Of a stretch of DNA of 58,393 nucleotides, positions 38,146 to 47,408 are shown one piece after another. The position numbers were made by a program, and so were the translations under genes. Position 1 is the stretch's first letter. Every line of letters begins with the position of its first letter. A model generated the notes under the pieces. The model was not told the DNA's origin. It worked only from the letters and a program-made list of their open reading frames with translations, and ran no database searches. This DNA is from Bacteroidota bacterium (lineage in GTDB: Bacteria; Bacteroidota; Bacteroidia; Chitinophagales; Chitinophagaceae), in NCBI GenBank assembly GCA_026391125.1, contig JAPLEO010000131.1:1-58393 (forward strand), given 5' to 3'.

Positions 38146-39115
38146 TTCTAAAATACTCTTGTAGTCGGAAGTTACAGGCATTTTGTAGTTGTTGCAAATT
38201 CTGTTGCTGCTGTAAATAAATATTTTCAGCTTCATCGCGGCTGATCAATTCGAACTGGATCGATTCTCCTGCCGAAACCTGTGCTAGCGTTGGAAGGGAG
38301 CTTGATGCAACATGACCAATTCGGGGGTACCCTCCAGTTGTTTGATGATCGGCCATTAGTACAATCATTTGAGCATTGGGTAATAACTGGATCGTACCAA
38401 AACTCACGGCAGATGAGAGACAATCTATTTTATTACCCAACAATAATGCCTGCCCCTCTAACCGATACCCCATCCGATTACTCTGTGTGCTTACCTTGAA
38501 TTTATTGGTAACCATTCCTGTCTGAGATATCTTTTCCAGCATTTGATATTCAGCACCCGGCATAAATGCAATAATATTATCTGAATAAAATTCTGCCATA
38601 CTTGCACGCCATGGAAGATGTGTAAGCGAATCAATTTCTAAATCTTCTTGGTTATTAAATTCTAAAAGATCGTTCTTGATTAAATTTCTTCCTTCTTGTC
38701 CGCCTTTATGCAATAAAAAGGAAGTGCTACTGCTTCCCAACCAACTGCTAGTTTGAAAACCTTCCTCCACCGATAGGTAAACTTTAGATCCTTTTTTATT
38801 TTTTGTAAAACGCAATTCAGCTTTTGCAGGAACTAGAATAGGTTGATTGATCAACACTGCATGTCCATTGATCTCTGCCCCAAAATCAGCACCAGTGATG
38901 GCGATCATCATGGAGGATTCGAATAAAATTGTAGCAGCCGGAAAATGCATTTCCAATACCGGCTCATCAATTTTATTTCCCAATAGCGTATTGGCAACTG
39001 TTGCAGCAATTCGGTCCATCACACCACCCGGTGGAATCCCCAATTGCTGGTAGCCATAGCGCCCTTTGTCTTGGATGCTATCTGCAATTCCGGGTTTGAG
39101 TATGCGAAGTCCCAT
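38138..39115 (-). CDS. pxpC: 5-oxoprolinase subunit PxpC (KipA-like)
   Basis: This 325-residue protein of the biotin-dependent carboxyltransferase-like KipA family starts at an ATG that overlaps the pxpB stop by one base (39115). The start GLRILKPGIADSIQDKGRYGYQQLGIPPGGVMD is diagnostic. Later blocks MGYRLEG and LMADHQTTGGYPRIGHV also fit. It is the ATP-dependent partner of PxpA. Gene order pxpB-pxpC-pxpA is the common one. Confidence 0.94.
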   Translation of the reverse strand: MGLRILKPGIADSIQDKGRYGYQQLGIPPGGVMDRIAATVANTLLGNKIDEPVLEMHFPAATILFESSMMIAITGADFGAEINGHAVLINQPILVPAKAELRFTKNKKGSKVYLSVEEGFQTSSWLGSSSTSFLLHKGGQEGRNLIKNDLLEFNNQEDLEIDSLTHLPWRASMAEFYSDNIIAFMPGAEYQMLEKISQTGMVTNKFKVSTQSNRMGYRLEGQALLLGNKIDCLSSAVSFGTIQLLPNAQMIVLMADHQTTGGYPRIGHVASSSLPTLAQVSAGESIQFELISRDEAENIYLQQQQNLQQLQNACNFRLQEYFRNE

Positions 39116-39843
39116 TAGCTCTGATTGTTTTTCAGGTGATGAAATTCTTCCAAACTAATGGCATAAAAACGAACCTGATCTCCAGGTTCTAGTAGGGTGG
39201 GATTTTCTTTTGATGTATCGAAAAGTTGCAAAGGTGTTTGTCCGATCAATTGCCAACCGCCGGGTGAATCAAAGGGATAGATCCCTGTTTGGGTTCCAGC
39301 TATTCCAACGCTTCCTGCTGGAACATTCATACGCGGACTCGCTTTTCTCGGACTAGCAATGCGGCTATCAACTGATCCCATATATGCAAAGCCCGGCAAA
39401 AAGCCGATCATATAAATTCGATAAGTTTTACTACAATGGATTTCAATTACTTCTTCTGTAGAAAGTTGTTGGGCGGAAGCTAATTCAATAAGATCTGGTG
39501 CCAGACTTAAATCATAACATACAGGGATTTCAACCTTGCGTTCCTCGAACAATTCATTGGATTGATCTGATAACAAAGATTCAGTTACCCTCAATTTCGT
39601 TTCTACATAATGATACGCCGAATATTCACCAGCCAGTTTTTTGATCTTAATAAGGTCGTAGATAATACTAATTGAATGATAAGCTGGAATGATATCTAGG
39701 ATGGCATCTGACTGCCAGTTTTGTAATGATTTGAATAGTTGAAAAATTTTTCTGTTGACAGTTTCGCTCATTTCGCCCCCATAATCGAGGGTAATGCCCT
39801 GATCGCCGATGGGATAGATCTGGTATGCTGCAGTTTGTACCAC
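39115..39843 (-). CDS. pxpB: 5-oxoprolinase subunit PxpB (KipI-like)
   Basis: This 242-residue protein starts at a GTG (39843); no earlier ATG is in frame and YQIYPIGDQGITLDYGGEM is the family start a few residues in. IPVCYDLSLAPDLIELAS and FLPGFAYMGSVDSRIASPRKASPRMNVPAGSVGIAGTQ are KipI/PxpB motifs. First gene of the operon. In B. subtilis the homologue inhibits the sporulation kinase KinA, but in most bacteria it is a subunit of 5-oxoprolinase, which fits the operon here. Confidence 0.94.
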   Translation of the reverse strand: MVQTAAYQIYPIGDQGITLDYGGEMSETVNRKIFQLFKSLQNWQSDAILDIIPAYHSISIIYDLIKIKKLAGEYSAYHYVETKLRVTESLLSDQSNELFEERKVEIPVCYDLSLAPDLIELASAQQLSTEEVIEIHCSKTYRIYMIGFLPGFAYMGSVDSRIASPRKASPRMNVPAGSVGIAGTQTGIYPFDSPGGWQLIGQTPLQLFDTSKENPTLLEPGDQVRFYAISLEEFHHLKNNQS

Positions 39844-39991
39844 CCTACAAGTTAAAACAACCCAAAGACTATTTTATCAGTTCTTTAAAAAATTATAGAA
39901 AAGGATGCTTCTATCAAAGTGTAACTTTATTTTTTGGTCGATACAACCATTTCAAAAGAACACGCATTTAATAATTAGGCAACCTGTACGA

Positions 39992-40549
39992 ATGGAATTA
40001 GCAGAAATACTGAGGGAATGCAAAACAAACGGCATTACAGCACAAAAATGCTTGTACGATCGTTATGCGCGCATGTTCTTTCTTTTTTGCAGAAGGTACT
40101 TGAGAACGAATGAATTGGCAGAAGAGAGTATGATGAATGGGTTTTTGAAAATTTATGATGGACTTAAATCTTTTGAATATCATAGTGAATCTGCAAGCAT
40201 GGCATGGATGAAGAAAATCTTGTTGAACGAATGCTTGCAAGAATTACGGAAAAAAGAAAGGTTTATGCTGGTGTCTGAAGACCTTGCAGAAGAAATGACT
40301 ACCGATGATGCTGCGATTGATTTGTTGAGTGCAGAGGAGTTATTCAAGTTGATCACAAAATTACCCAAGGGATATAGAACGGTTTTTAACCTATATGCAG
40401 TAGAAGGATTTAAGCATGTAGAGATAGGAAAAGAACTGGGGATCAGTGAGGGAACTAGTAAGAGTCAGTTAAACAAGGCAAGAGCCCTGTTGCAGCAAAT
40501 GCTGGTAACAGAAAATAAAGAATGGTATGTTAGTAGAAAATCAAAATAA
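39992..40549 (+). CDS. ECF-type sigma factor
   Basis: The protein has 185 residues from the ATG at 39992; the frame opens at 39905 but MELAEILRECKTNG is the normal ECF start. Region 2 is YDRYARMFFLFCRRYLRTNELAEESMMNGFLKIY with the -10 recognition part WMKKILLNECLQELRKKER. Region 4 is LPKGYRTVFNLYAVEGFKHVEIGKELGISEGTSKSQLNKARALL, a clear helix-turn-helix. It overlaps the next gene by 23 nt, so it is translationally coupled to a probable membrane anti-sigma-like protein. It presumably directs transcription of that cassette. Confidence 0.93.
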   Translation: MELAEILRECKTNGITAQKCLYDRYARMFFLFCRRYLRTNELAEESMMNGFLKIYDGLKSFEYHSESASMAWMKKILLNECLQELRKKERFMLVSEDLAEEMTTDDAAIDLLSAEELFKLITKLPKGYRTVFNLYAVEGFKHVEIGKELGISEGTSKSQLNKARALLQQMLVTENKEWYVSRKSK

Positions 40550-41246
40550 ACCGATAAGCGAAAAGCTGCAGGGCTTTGATCAAATACCTGATGGATTTGA
40601 GTTTTCATCTGATGCAGTTTGGCAGCAGTTGGAAACAAAATTGATGCTACAAAAAAAGCAAACTGGTTTTCACATTGCTAGTAAATATTTAGTTGCCGCA
40701 TCATTAATTCTTGCAATTAGTTTAATGGCAATTTTACTCCTTCGTAAAAATGTTGACCGAGCTCAAAAAGGAATCATTGCTAAACAAATTTCTCAGCCCA
40801 ATGAAGTAGCAAAAAAAACAACAGAAAATGTTGCATCAAAAATTCAATTGAACAAAAAGGAAACAAACAATTTTAAGCCAGTTAAGAATTTTCAAAAAGT
40901 GGCGCTTACCGAAGACTCTAAATCAACAGCCAATGAATTAGTTGTTTCTAAATCAAAGCCTAATATCCAAAATCAAACTATTTCTGAAACGGCAAATGCT
41001 AATGCGATCTCTCCAGTTGTAGCGGTTGTTGAGAAAAAACAACCTATTGTTTCAAAGCGTCTTCCCATCATTCATATCAATGAATTGAGTCGTGCACCTG
41101 AACCCATTTATAGCAAAAGCAACAATAAAAATATTTACTTAAATGAAGTTGAAGAAGCTCCATTACTCACAGAGCATCCTAAACCTTGGTGGCAACCAAA
41201 ACCAAAACCCATTAACCCGATCATTAGTTTAACCGACAATCAATAA
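40527..41246 (+). CDS. Single-pass membrane protein, anti-sigma candidate
   Basis: This 239-residue protein starts 23 nt inside the sigma gene. The cytoplasmic N-terminus (1-48) includes DGFEFSSDAVWQQLETKL, a short amphipathic helix that could hold the sigma factor. One membrane segment spans about 52-72 (KYLVAASLILAISLMAILLL). The outside part is long, Lys/Asn/Ser-rich and low in structure, ending with Pro-Trp repeats (KPWWQPKPKPINP). It lacks a FecR domain or ZAS motif. Role as an anti-sigma factor is inferred from position and topology only. Confidence 0.75.
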   Translation: MLVENQNKPISEKLQGFDQIPDGFEFSSDAVWQQLETKLMLQKKQTGFHIASKYLVAASLILAISLMAILLLRKNVDRAQKGIIAKQISQPNEVAKKTTENVASKIQLNKKETNNFKPVKNFQKVALTEDSKSTANELVVSKSKPNIQNQTISETANANAISPVVAVVEKKQPIVSKRLPIIHINELSRAPEPIYSKSNNKNIYLNEVEEAPLLTEHPKPWWQPKPKPINPIISLTDNQ

Positions 41247-41248
41247 CT

Positions 41249-42415
41249 ATGAATAAGATCATCATTTGCTTCCTGCTTGTTACAGGTATGGCTACTGCTT
41301 TGCAGGCTCAAAACAGAAATTCTGCCGATATGCCTTTTAACAGGGCCGAATTTCTATACAATTTTCCCAAGCCCGGTGCAGGTAAGGCGAGCTTTTTTTT
41401 CTTTGGCTTGAAAAATAATGTAAGAGTAACCATTGACCTTATCAATATTAAACAAGTAAAATATTTACCCAATCTAGATTCTTTAGTTAATACCATTAAA
41501 CCAAATTTACGAATGCTGGCAGACTCTTTTAAAAACGATGTTTTCAGTAGAAGGATTGATTATTTAGTAAATGGGCCATACCCTCAGATCAGAATACACA
41601 ATTACGATAAAGAACCACAGCAATTTGTTGTGAAAGAAGGGGCACTGAATCAATTAAAAACCGATCAAGATACTATTCGGATTAAGGCTTATATGGAAGT
41701 AGCAAAAGAAGATATTCTTAATAGCGATCTACGATACTACCCAACAAATAAGCCGGAAATGCAACCTTATTTTATTATGATCATCTTGAACAATTGCGCT
41801 GATCTACTTCAATTACCAGATAATAGTTTACAAGCTTGCGTTACGAAACTTAAAACTGATCTGAATGAAACCTATATCGCAACAGCCGATCCTAAAGCAA
41901 AGTACAATGCTAGTTTCAATTTGAACACCAATAAAATGTTCAGCCCAGGCAAACTAAAATGGATCAAAAACCCGGGCTCTGTTCAGGAATTGGTTCCGAA
42001 TATTTATGCTGGATTACAATATACGGCTGGAACATTTGTACCCTCTTTTTCTGCAGGTCTTAGATATACATTTGCCAACAGACAATTCACTACTAAAAGG
42101 ATCTATGCCATGTGGGAGCCCCATTTTTTCTTTAGTAAAGACCTGCTTAATAAAACCATCACCGATCGAAACGACTTCATCACCCTTCGATATATCAGTA
42201 TTGAAAGAGGAAAAAAAGAACCCTTTGATTTTGTTGGAAACGTATCACTGGGTTATCTGATCCGCAAACAGGGCAATTGGTTTGAACCCAATACTTTTAA
42301 AGTAGGGATTCCCGGAGTAAGAAGTGGCTGGTTACAATTAGAGCCAGAATTTTTCTTTCATGATTTTTTAAAAGGCGTTAGTCCGTCTATTAAGTTGACC
42401 ATACACTACGAGTAG
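41249..42415 (+). CDS. Secreted, possibly outer-membrane protein of the sigma cassette
   Basis: This 388-residue protein begins 2 nt after the upstream gene and has a signal peptide ending TALQAQ. The first half carries charged helices and strands (RVTIDLINIKQVKYLPNLDSLVNTIK). The second half has repeated amphipathic strands (NIYAGLQYTAGTFVPSFSAGLRYTF, FVGNVSLGYLIRKQG, WLQLEPEFFFHDF) that look like an outer-membrane barrel. No family is recognised. Together with sigma and membrane protein it forms a three-gene unit; it may be the sensor or the main output of the system. Confidence 0.7.
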   Translation: MNKIIICFLLVTGMATALQAQNRNSADMPFNRAEFLYNFPKPGAGKASFFFFGLKNNVRVTIDLINIKQVKYLPNLDSLVNTIKPNLRMLADSFKNDVFSRRIDYLVNGPYPQIRIHNYDKEPQQFVVKEGALNQLKTDQDTIRIKAYMEVAKEDILNSDLRYYPTNKPEMQPYFIMIILNNCADLLQLPDNSLQACVTKLKTDLNETYIATADPKAKYNASFNLNTNKMFSPGKLKWIKNPGSVQELVPNIYAGLQYTAGTFVPSFSAGLRYTFANRQFTTKRIYAMWEPHFFFSKDLLNKTITDRNDFITLRYISIERGKKEPFDFVGNVSLGYLIRKQGNWFEPNTFKVGIPGVRSGWLQLEPEFFFHDFLKGVSPSIKLTIHYE

Positions 42416-42474
42416 TTGACCTAAGCAAATTCGACTTGTTCTTCTTATATTACAATTCCAAAAAATGGATAGAT

Positions 42475-45400
42475 ATGAAAAAGACAATACTGCTGTATGC
42501 ATTTGTACTATGCAATTTGTTAGTAGCGAATGCACAACCTAATTGGTTACGCTATAGTGCCATTTCACCAGATGGTAAAACAGTAGCGTTTACATACAAA
42601 GGCGATCTTTATCGAGTACCCAGTAGTGGTGGAACTGCCATTCCATTAACCTTACACGAGGCGCATGATTTTATGCCTGTATGGAGTAATGATGGGAAGC
42701 AGATTGCATTTGCGAGTGACCGTTTTGGTAATTTCGACATATTCGTAATTCCAGCAGAAGGGGGTGAGGCAAAAAGATTGACCTATTATTCTACTGCAGA
42801 ATATCCCTATGCTTTTTCAAATGATAATAGATCTGTCATATTTGGGGGCAATCGTTTAGATGCTGCCAGTAATCGAAATTATCCTACAGGTTCACAACCC
42901 GAATTGTATCAGGTATCTGTGACTGGTGGACGTGTTGAACAGTTGATCAGCACACCCGCAGAAGATGTGAAACTGAGTAAGAATGGACAGTACATGTTGT
43001 ATCATGATAAAAAAGGAGGAGAAACGCAATGGCGTAAACACCATGTTTCTTCTATTACACGCGACATCTGGATCTACGATTTCAAATCTGGTAAACATAA
43101 GAAGATTACTACTTTTCCTGGTGAGGATAGAACGCCAGTATTTACTGATAATGATAAAGCTTTTTATTATCTAAGCGAAGAAAGCGGATCGTTCAATGTT
43201 CATAAGATGAATATTGATGGAGGAAAGTCAACACAGATCTCTACATTCAAAAAACATCCCGTTCGCTTTTTGAGTATGGCCAATAATGGCACACTTTGTT
43301 TTAGCTATGATGGCGAATTGTATACGCAGCAAGCAAATGGCAAACCCGAAAAAATTAACATCAATATTACAGGAGATTCAAAATCAAATAATGAACGTGT
43401 TGTAGGAGTTAACGGCGGTGCAAGAGAATTAGCTGTTTCACCGAATGGTAAAGAAGTAGCTTATATTTTTAGAGGTGAAGTATTTGTTTCAGCTGTTGAA
43501 GGAGGAACTACCAAGCGAATCACCAATACACCTGAACAAGAACGAAGTGTGAGTTTTTCTCCTGATGGGAAATATTTACTCTATGCATCAGAAAGAGGGA
43601 ATAGTTGGAAAATTTATCAAACAGAAATTGTTCGAAAAGAGGAACCTTATTTTTATGCTGCTACTTTAATTAAGGAAACAGCATTGGTGAATAACGATAA
43701 AGAAAACTATCAACCTGCCTATTCACCAGACGGTAAAGAAGTTGCCTTTATAGAAAATCATGCAACACTGAAAGTTTTAAATATTGCTACCAAACAAACC
43801 AGAACTATATTAACTGATAAGGAGCTTGTTAATTGGGGAGATAATGATCAGCATTTCGAATGGAGTCCGGATGGTAAATGGTTTGCTTTCAGTTATGCCA
43901 TAGAAGAAGCATCTAACAGTGAACTTGGGTTGATTAGTTCAGATGGCAAAGGCAAGATCACCAATCTTACAGAAAATGGTTTCAATGATGGAAGTCCGAA
44001 ATGGGCCATGGGTGGAAAGATGTTATTGTATGAGACAGATCGGGATGGACTTCGAGCAAAAGCCAATAGCGGCGGCAGTCAGAGCGATATCTATGCCTTA
44101 TTCATGAATCAGGAATCTTGGGATAAATTTCGCTTGAGCAAAGAAGAGTATGCATTAATAAAAGAACAAGACGAGAAAAATGCGAAAGCAGATACTGCTA
44201 AAAATAAAATCAAAAAAGATAGCATTGTAAATGTAGAATTAGAGGGTATTGTTTATCGTAAACAAAAACTTACTATCAATTCTTCTGATTTAGCAGATGC
44301 ATTGGTGAGTAAAGACGGAGAAACACTATACTATCTTTCTAAATTTGAAAAAGGATTAAATCTATGGAGTACCAATACTCGAACAAAAGAGACTAAGATC
44401 CTAGTTCCGTTAAATGCTAATAGTGGGTCGATAGAGTGGGATAAAGATCAAAAAAATATATTCTTATTATCAGATGGAAGTATCAGCAAAATAGATGTGA
44501 CTACTGGTAAAAAAGATGCTGTAGCTATGAATGGTGAGATGTTATTAGACATTGCTGCTGAACGAAGATTTATGTTTGAGCACGTTTGGCGTAGAACCAA
44601 AACAACATTTTACACTGCAAGTTTTCATGGAGTTGACTGGGATAGTTATAAGCCAGATTATGAACGACACTTAGCAGACATCGGTGATAATTATGAATTT
44701 TCTGAATTGCTGAGTGAGCTATTAGGAGAATTAAATGTGAGCCACTGCTGGTCTACTTATAATAATTCTAATCCAAATGGAGATGCTACTGCATCGCTGG
44801 GCGCATTTTACAAACAGAACTATAATGGCAATGGAATTCAAATTGAAGAGTTGATCAAAGAAGGGCCATTAGATAAAGCCGGACTAAATATAAAAGTAGG
44901 AACTATCATCGAAAGTATCGATGGAGAAATCATTACACCAAACAAAGACCTAGCCCAATATTTAAATCGCAAAGCCGGTAAAAATGTATTGCTAACTATT
45001 GCCGATGGAAATAGCAAGCGAGAAATCATTGTTAAGCCAGTTAGCATTAATGAAGAAAACAGATTGTTATACAAACGATTTGTTAGAAAGAATCAAGAAG
45101 AAGTAGATCGTTTAAGTAATGGACAATTGGGTTATGTTCATATTCCTGGAATGGACGATGGTAGTTATCGAGTAGTGTATGAAGATATTATGGGTAAATA
45201 TGCAACGCGTAAAGGAATTGTAATTGATACCCGTTTTAATGGTGGTGGAGATCTTGTAAGCGATCTAGCTGCCTTCTTAACTGGTAAAGTATTTATGGTG
45301 AATGCAACCGATAATCGCATTTTTAGCAATGAGCCTACATTCAGATGGACCAAACCTTCCATTGCACTTGTTAACGAAGCCAATTACAGTGATGGTCATT

Positions 45401-45675
45401 GTTTTTCTTATGGGTATCAAAATTTGGAAATCGGCAAATTAGTTGGAATGCCTGTACCGGGCACCTGTACTTGGGCAGGATGGGAACAATTGCAAGACGC
45501 TAGTATTCGTTGGGGTGTACCACCAGTTGGTGTGAAGAATATGAAAGGCAGGTATTTAGAAAACTCACCAACAGAGCCAGATATTAAAGTGATGAATGAA
45601 TTTGAAATAATAAGTAAAGGGAAAGACCAACAATTAGAAGCTGCTATTAATGCGCTGTTGAAAGAATTGAAATAA
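42475..45675 (+). CDS. Tricorn-like S41 peptidase with propeller and PDZ
   Basis: The protein has 1066 residues from the ATG at 42475; the frame opens at 42436 but the ATG precedes the signal peptide MKKTILLYAFVLCNLLVANAQ. Residues about 20-700 hold TolB/WD40-type propeller repeats (YSAISPDGKTVAFTYKGDLYRV, and later similar blades). A PDZ domain follows (about 780-850, GPLDKAGLNIKVGTIIESIDG). The S41 core has IDTRFNGGGDLVSDL and NEANYSDGHCFSYGYQ, with Ser972 as the likely nucleophile. It resembles archaeal tricorn protease and acts on peptides in the periplasm. The gene is convergent with the glycoamylase-family gene and is not part of that locus. Confidence 0.92.
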   Translation: MKKTILLYAFVLCNLLVANAQPNWLRYSAISPDGKTVAFTYKGDLYRVPSSGGTAIPLTLHEAHDFMPVWSNDGKQIAFASDRFGNFDIFVIPAEGGEAKRLTYYSTAEYPYAFSNDNRSVIFGGNRLDAASNRNYPTGSQPELYQVSVTGGRVEQLISTPAEDVKLSKNGQYMLYHDKKGGETQWRKHHVSSITRDIWIYDFKSGKHKKITTFPGEDRTPVFTDNDKAFYYLSEESGSFNVHKMNIDGGKSTQISTFKKHPVRFLSMANNGTLCFSYDGELYTQQANGKPEKININITGDSKSNNERVVGVNGGARELAVSPNGKEVAYIFRGEVFVSAVEGGTTKRITNTPEQERSVSFSPDGKYLLYASERGNSWKIYQTEIVRKEEPYFYAATLIKETALVNNDKENYQPAYSPDGKEVAFIENHATLKVLNIATKQTRTILTDKELVNWGDNDQHFEWSPDGKWFAFSYAIEEASNSELGLISSDGKGKITNLTENGFNDGSPKWAMGGKMLLYETDRDGLRAKANSGGSQSDIYALFMNQESWDKFRLSKEEYALIKEQDEKNAKADTAKNKIKKDSIVNVELEGIVYRKQKLTINSSDLADALVSKDGETLYYLSKFEKGLNLWSTNTRTKETKILVPLNANSGSIEWDKDQKNIFLLSDGSISKIDVTTGKKDAVAMNGEMLLDIAAERRFMFEHVWRRTKTTFYTASFHGVDWDSYKPDYERHLADIGDNYEFSELLSELLGELNVSHCWSTYNNSNPNGDATASLGAFYKQNYNGNGIQIEELIKEGPLDKAGLNIKVGTIIESIDGEIITPNKDLAQYLNRKAGKNVLLTIADGNSKREIIVKPVSINEENRLLYKRFVRKNQEEVDRLSNGQLGYVHIPGMDDGSYRVVYEDIMGKYATRKGIVIDTRFNGGGDLVSDLAAFLTGKVFMVNATDNRIFSNEPTFRWTKPSIALVNEANYSDGHCFSYGYQNLEIGKLVGMPVPGTCTWAGWEQLQDASIRWGVPPVGVKNMKGRYLENSPTEPDIKVMNEFEIISKGKDQQLEAAINALLKELK

Positions 45676-45692
45676 TATTATATGCTTGAAAA

Positions 45693-47387
45693 TTATAAAT
45701 AAGGGGCAGTGAAACCTAAGCGTTTCATGCCTCTTTTTATTTCGGGTGAACTGGTCAATAAATTCCAGATTAACTGAGTTCTATAATTTTCAATCATGAT
45801 TATTTCAGGACCTTGATCTATTGCAAGTGCAGAAGGTGCATACCATAAATTTTGCAAGCTAAATGCATCTACAAATCCATAGTCTTTAAATATTTTATCG
45901 CCTAGTTTATAATAGAAAAATTTCAAAGCATTCATGCTTTCCACAGGAGTATATGGCAAGGAAGAAATAGCAGCAGTAGGTGCAATCACAGATACATCAT
46001 TATTGGGCTCACTGGCAGTATATCCATTGGGGATATCGCTTGCTGTTAATCCCCAGCACTGATTACTATACCCATAATTTCCATGCGGATTAGCCACACA
46101 ATAACTATAGTTGATCTTGCTATGGTTCACAACCTGTGTTTGATAATTGGCGTATTGATCAGTTAACCCATTTGGATTTATCCCAAGAAAAGAATAATGA
46201 GAAAAAAATAAAGGGCCTCCTTGTGCAGAACCAAGCGGCAGTGGATAGCCGTAATAGCTATTACCATTTACCATTGCGCCATTTCTTGCGAAACCATTTT
46301 TGTAAACAATTGATGGAATCGAATCTTTATTTCCTGATGCGGCAAGGATATAAGTGATTAAGCATTCGTTCCATCCTTCAATCTTATGGTTCATGTCCCA
46401 ATTATACTTCGGACTCCAATGCCAATACAGCACATTTTGATTGGCTTGTCTAAACCAACTCCATTCAACAGCATCCCAGAGGGTATTAATATCGGTACGC
46501 AAATTGGTTTCAGCATTATCGGTACCATTAAAGTATTGCCTTGCGGTAAGTAACCCTGCCATGAGGTAGGATGTTTCAACCAGATCTGCACCATCATCCT
46601 TGGTACTAAAAGGAATTACAGAACCATCTGTGCCATTGATCCAATGCGGAAATGCGCCATGAAATTTTGCGGCTTTATCTTTTAAAAATGCTACAATCGT
46701 TTGCATTCTAGCAAGGCCTTGTGCACGAGTAATAAAACTTCTATTAATGGCAATTGGTATTGACATAATTCCAAATCCAGATCCTCCTGTTGTTACTACT
46801 TCATTATTGCCATTGTTACGCTCTCTTGCCAATCCACTAACGGGATGTGCGAAGTCCCAGAAATATTTAAAAGTTTGTTTCTGTATTAAATCGAGCAGTT
46901 CACTATCCGATATCTGTGTAAACTTATCTGTTGAATCTATTTGAGTAATAAATGGAGAATTGACTACAGTGGTTAGTTTAGATTTTTGTGAAGACTGTAT
47001 ACTATTATCAACGGTTATAAAATAGCGGGTTAGCCCTTTTAGAGAAGTAGTTGGTGCGATAACAATTACGCTATCATTTTTTTCGTAAGTCAAATTAGCG
47101 GCAACACTTGTAACACCTGATTCTGAAATCAAAACTGTAGTACTTGTTACTGAGTTTTTATCAACTGCAGCATTAAAATATAATTTTACAAATGCATTTT
47201 TTGGAATACTATAACTGGTTGAACCAATGGGAATGCTAGCATTATTTATTTCTAGACTATTCAAAACAAATGCAGGAAGTGGAGCAACTGGGGGGGGTGT
47301 TGCTCCTTGCGACTGTTTGCCACATCCTATTGCAGTAATATTGAGTATGAAACAAAAAATAAAATATTTGAATTTAATCCCTCTCAT
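45693..47387 (-). CDS. Glycoamylase-family (GH144-type) lipoprotein
   Basis: This 564-residue lipoprotein has lipobox AIGC (Cys22). Residues 40-148 form an Ig-like SbsA-type domain (FVKLYFNAAVDKNSVTSTTV). The catalytic part (160-564) carries the glycoamylase motif FKYFWDFAHPVSGLARERNN, GGSGFGIMSIPIAINRSFITR, FHGAFPHWINGTDG and DDGADLVETSYLMAGLLTARQYF. Such enzymes include GH144 endo-beta-1,2-glucanases, first described from Chitinophaga, so beta-1,2-glucan is a candidate substrate. The GH family is inferred from motif similarity. It is the last gene of the polysaccharide locus, 21 nt after the VCBS gene. Confidence 0.9.
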   Translation of the reverse strand: MRGIKFKYFIFCFILNITAIGCGKQSQGATPPPVAPLPAFVLNSLEINNASIPIGSTSYSIPKNAFVKLYFNAAVDKNSVTSTTVLISESGVTSVAANLTYEKNDSVIVIAPTTSLKGLTRYFITVDNSIQSSQKSKLTTVVNSPFITQIDSTDKFTQISDSELLDLIQKQTFKYFWDFAHPVSGLARERNNGNNEVVTTGGSGFGIMSIPIAINRSFITRAQGLARMQTIVAFLKDKAAKFHGAFPHWINGTDGSVIPFSTKDDGADLVETSYLMAGLLTARQYFNGTDNAETNLRTDINTLWDAVEWSWFRQANQNVLYWHWSPKYNWDMNHKIEGWNECLITYILAASGNKDSIPSIVYKNGFARNGAMVNGNSYYGYPLPLGSAQGGPLFFSHYSFLGINPNGLTDQYANYQTQVVNHSKINYSYCVANPHGNYGYSNQCWGLTASDIPNGYTASEPNNDVSVIAPTAAISSLPYTPVESMNALKFFYYKLGDKIFKDYGFVDAFSLQNLWYAPSALAIDQGPEIIMIENYRTQLIWNLLTSSPEIKRGMKRLGFTAPYL

Positions 47388-47408
47388 TTTTAAGTTTTAA
47401 ATAATGAT

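Noticed and set aside
42475..45675. S41 protease as part of the polysaccharide locus
   Set aside because: It is on the opposite strand, convergent, and has no glycan-related domain.
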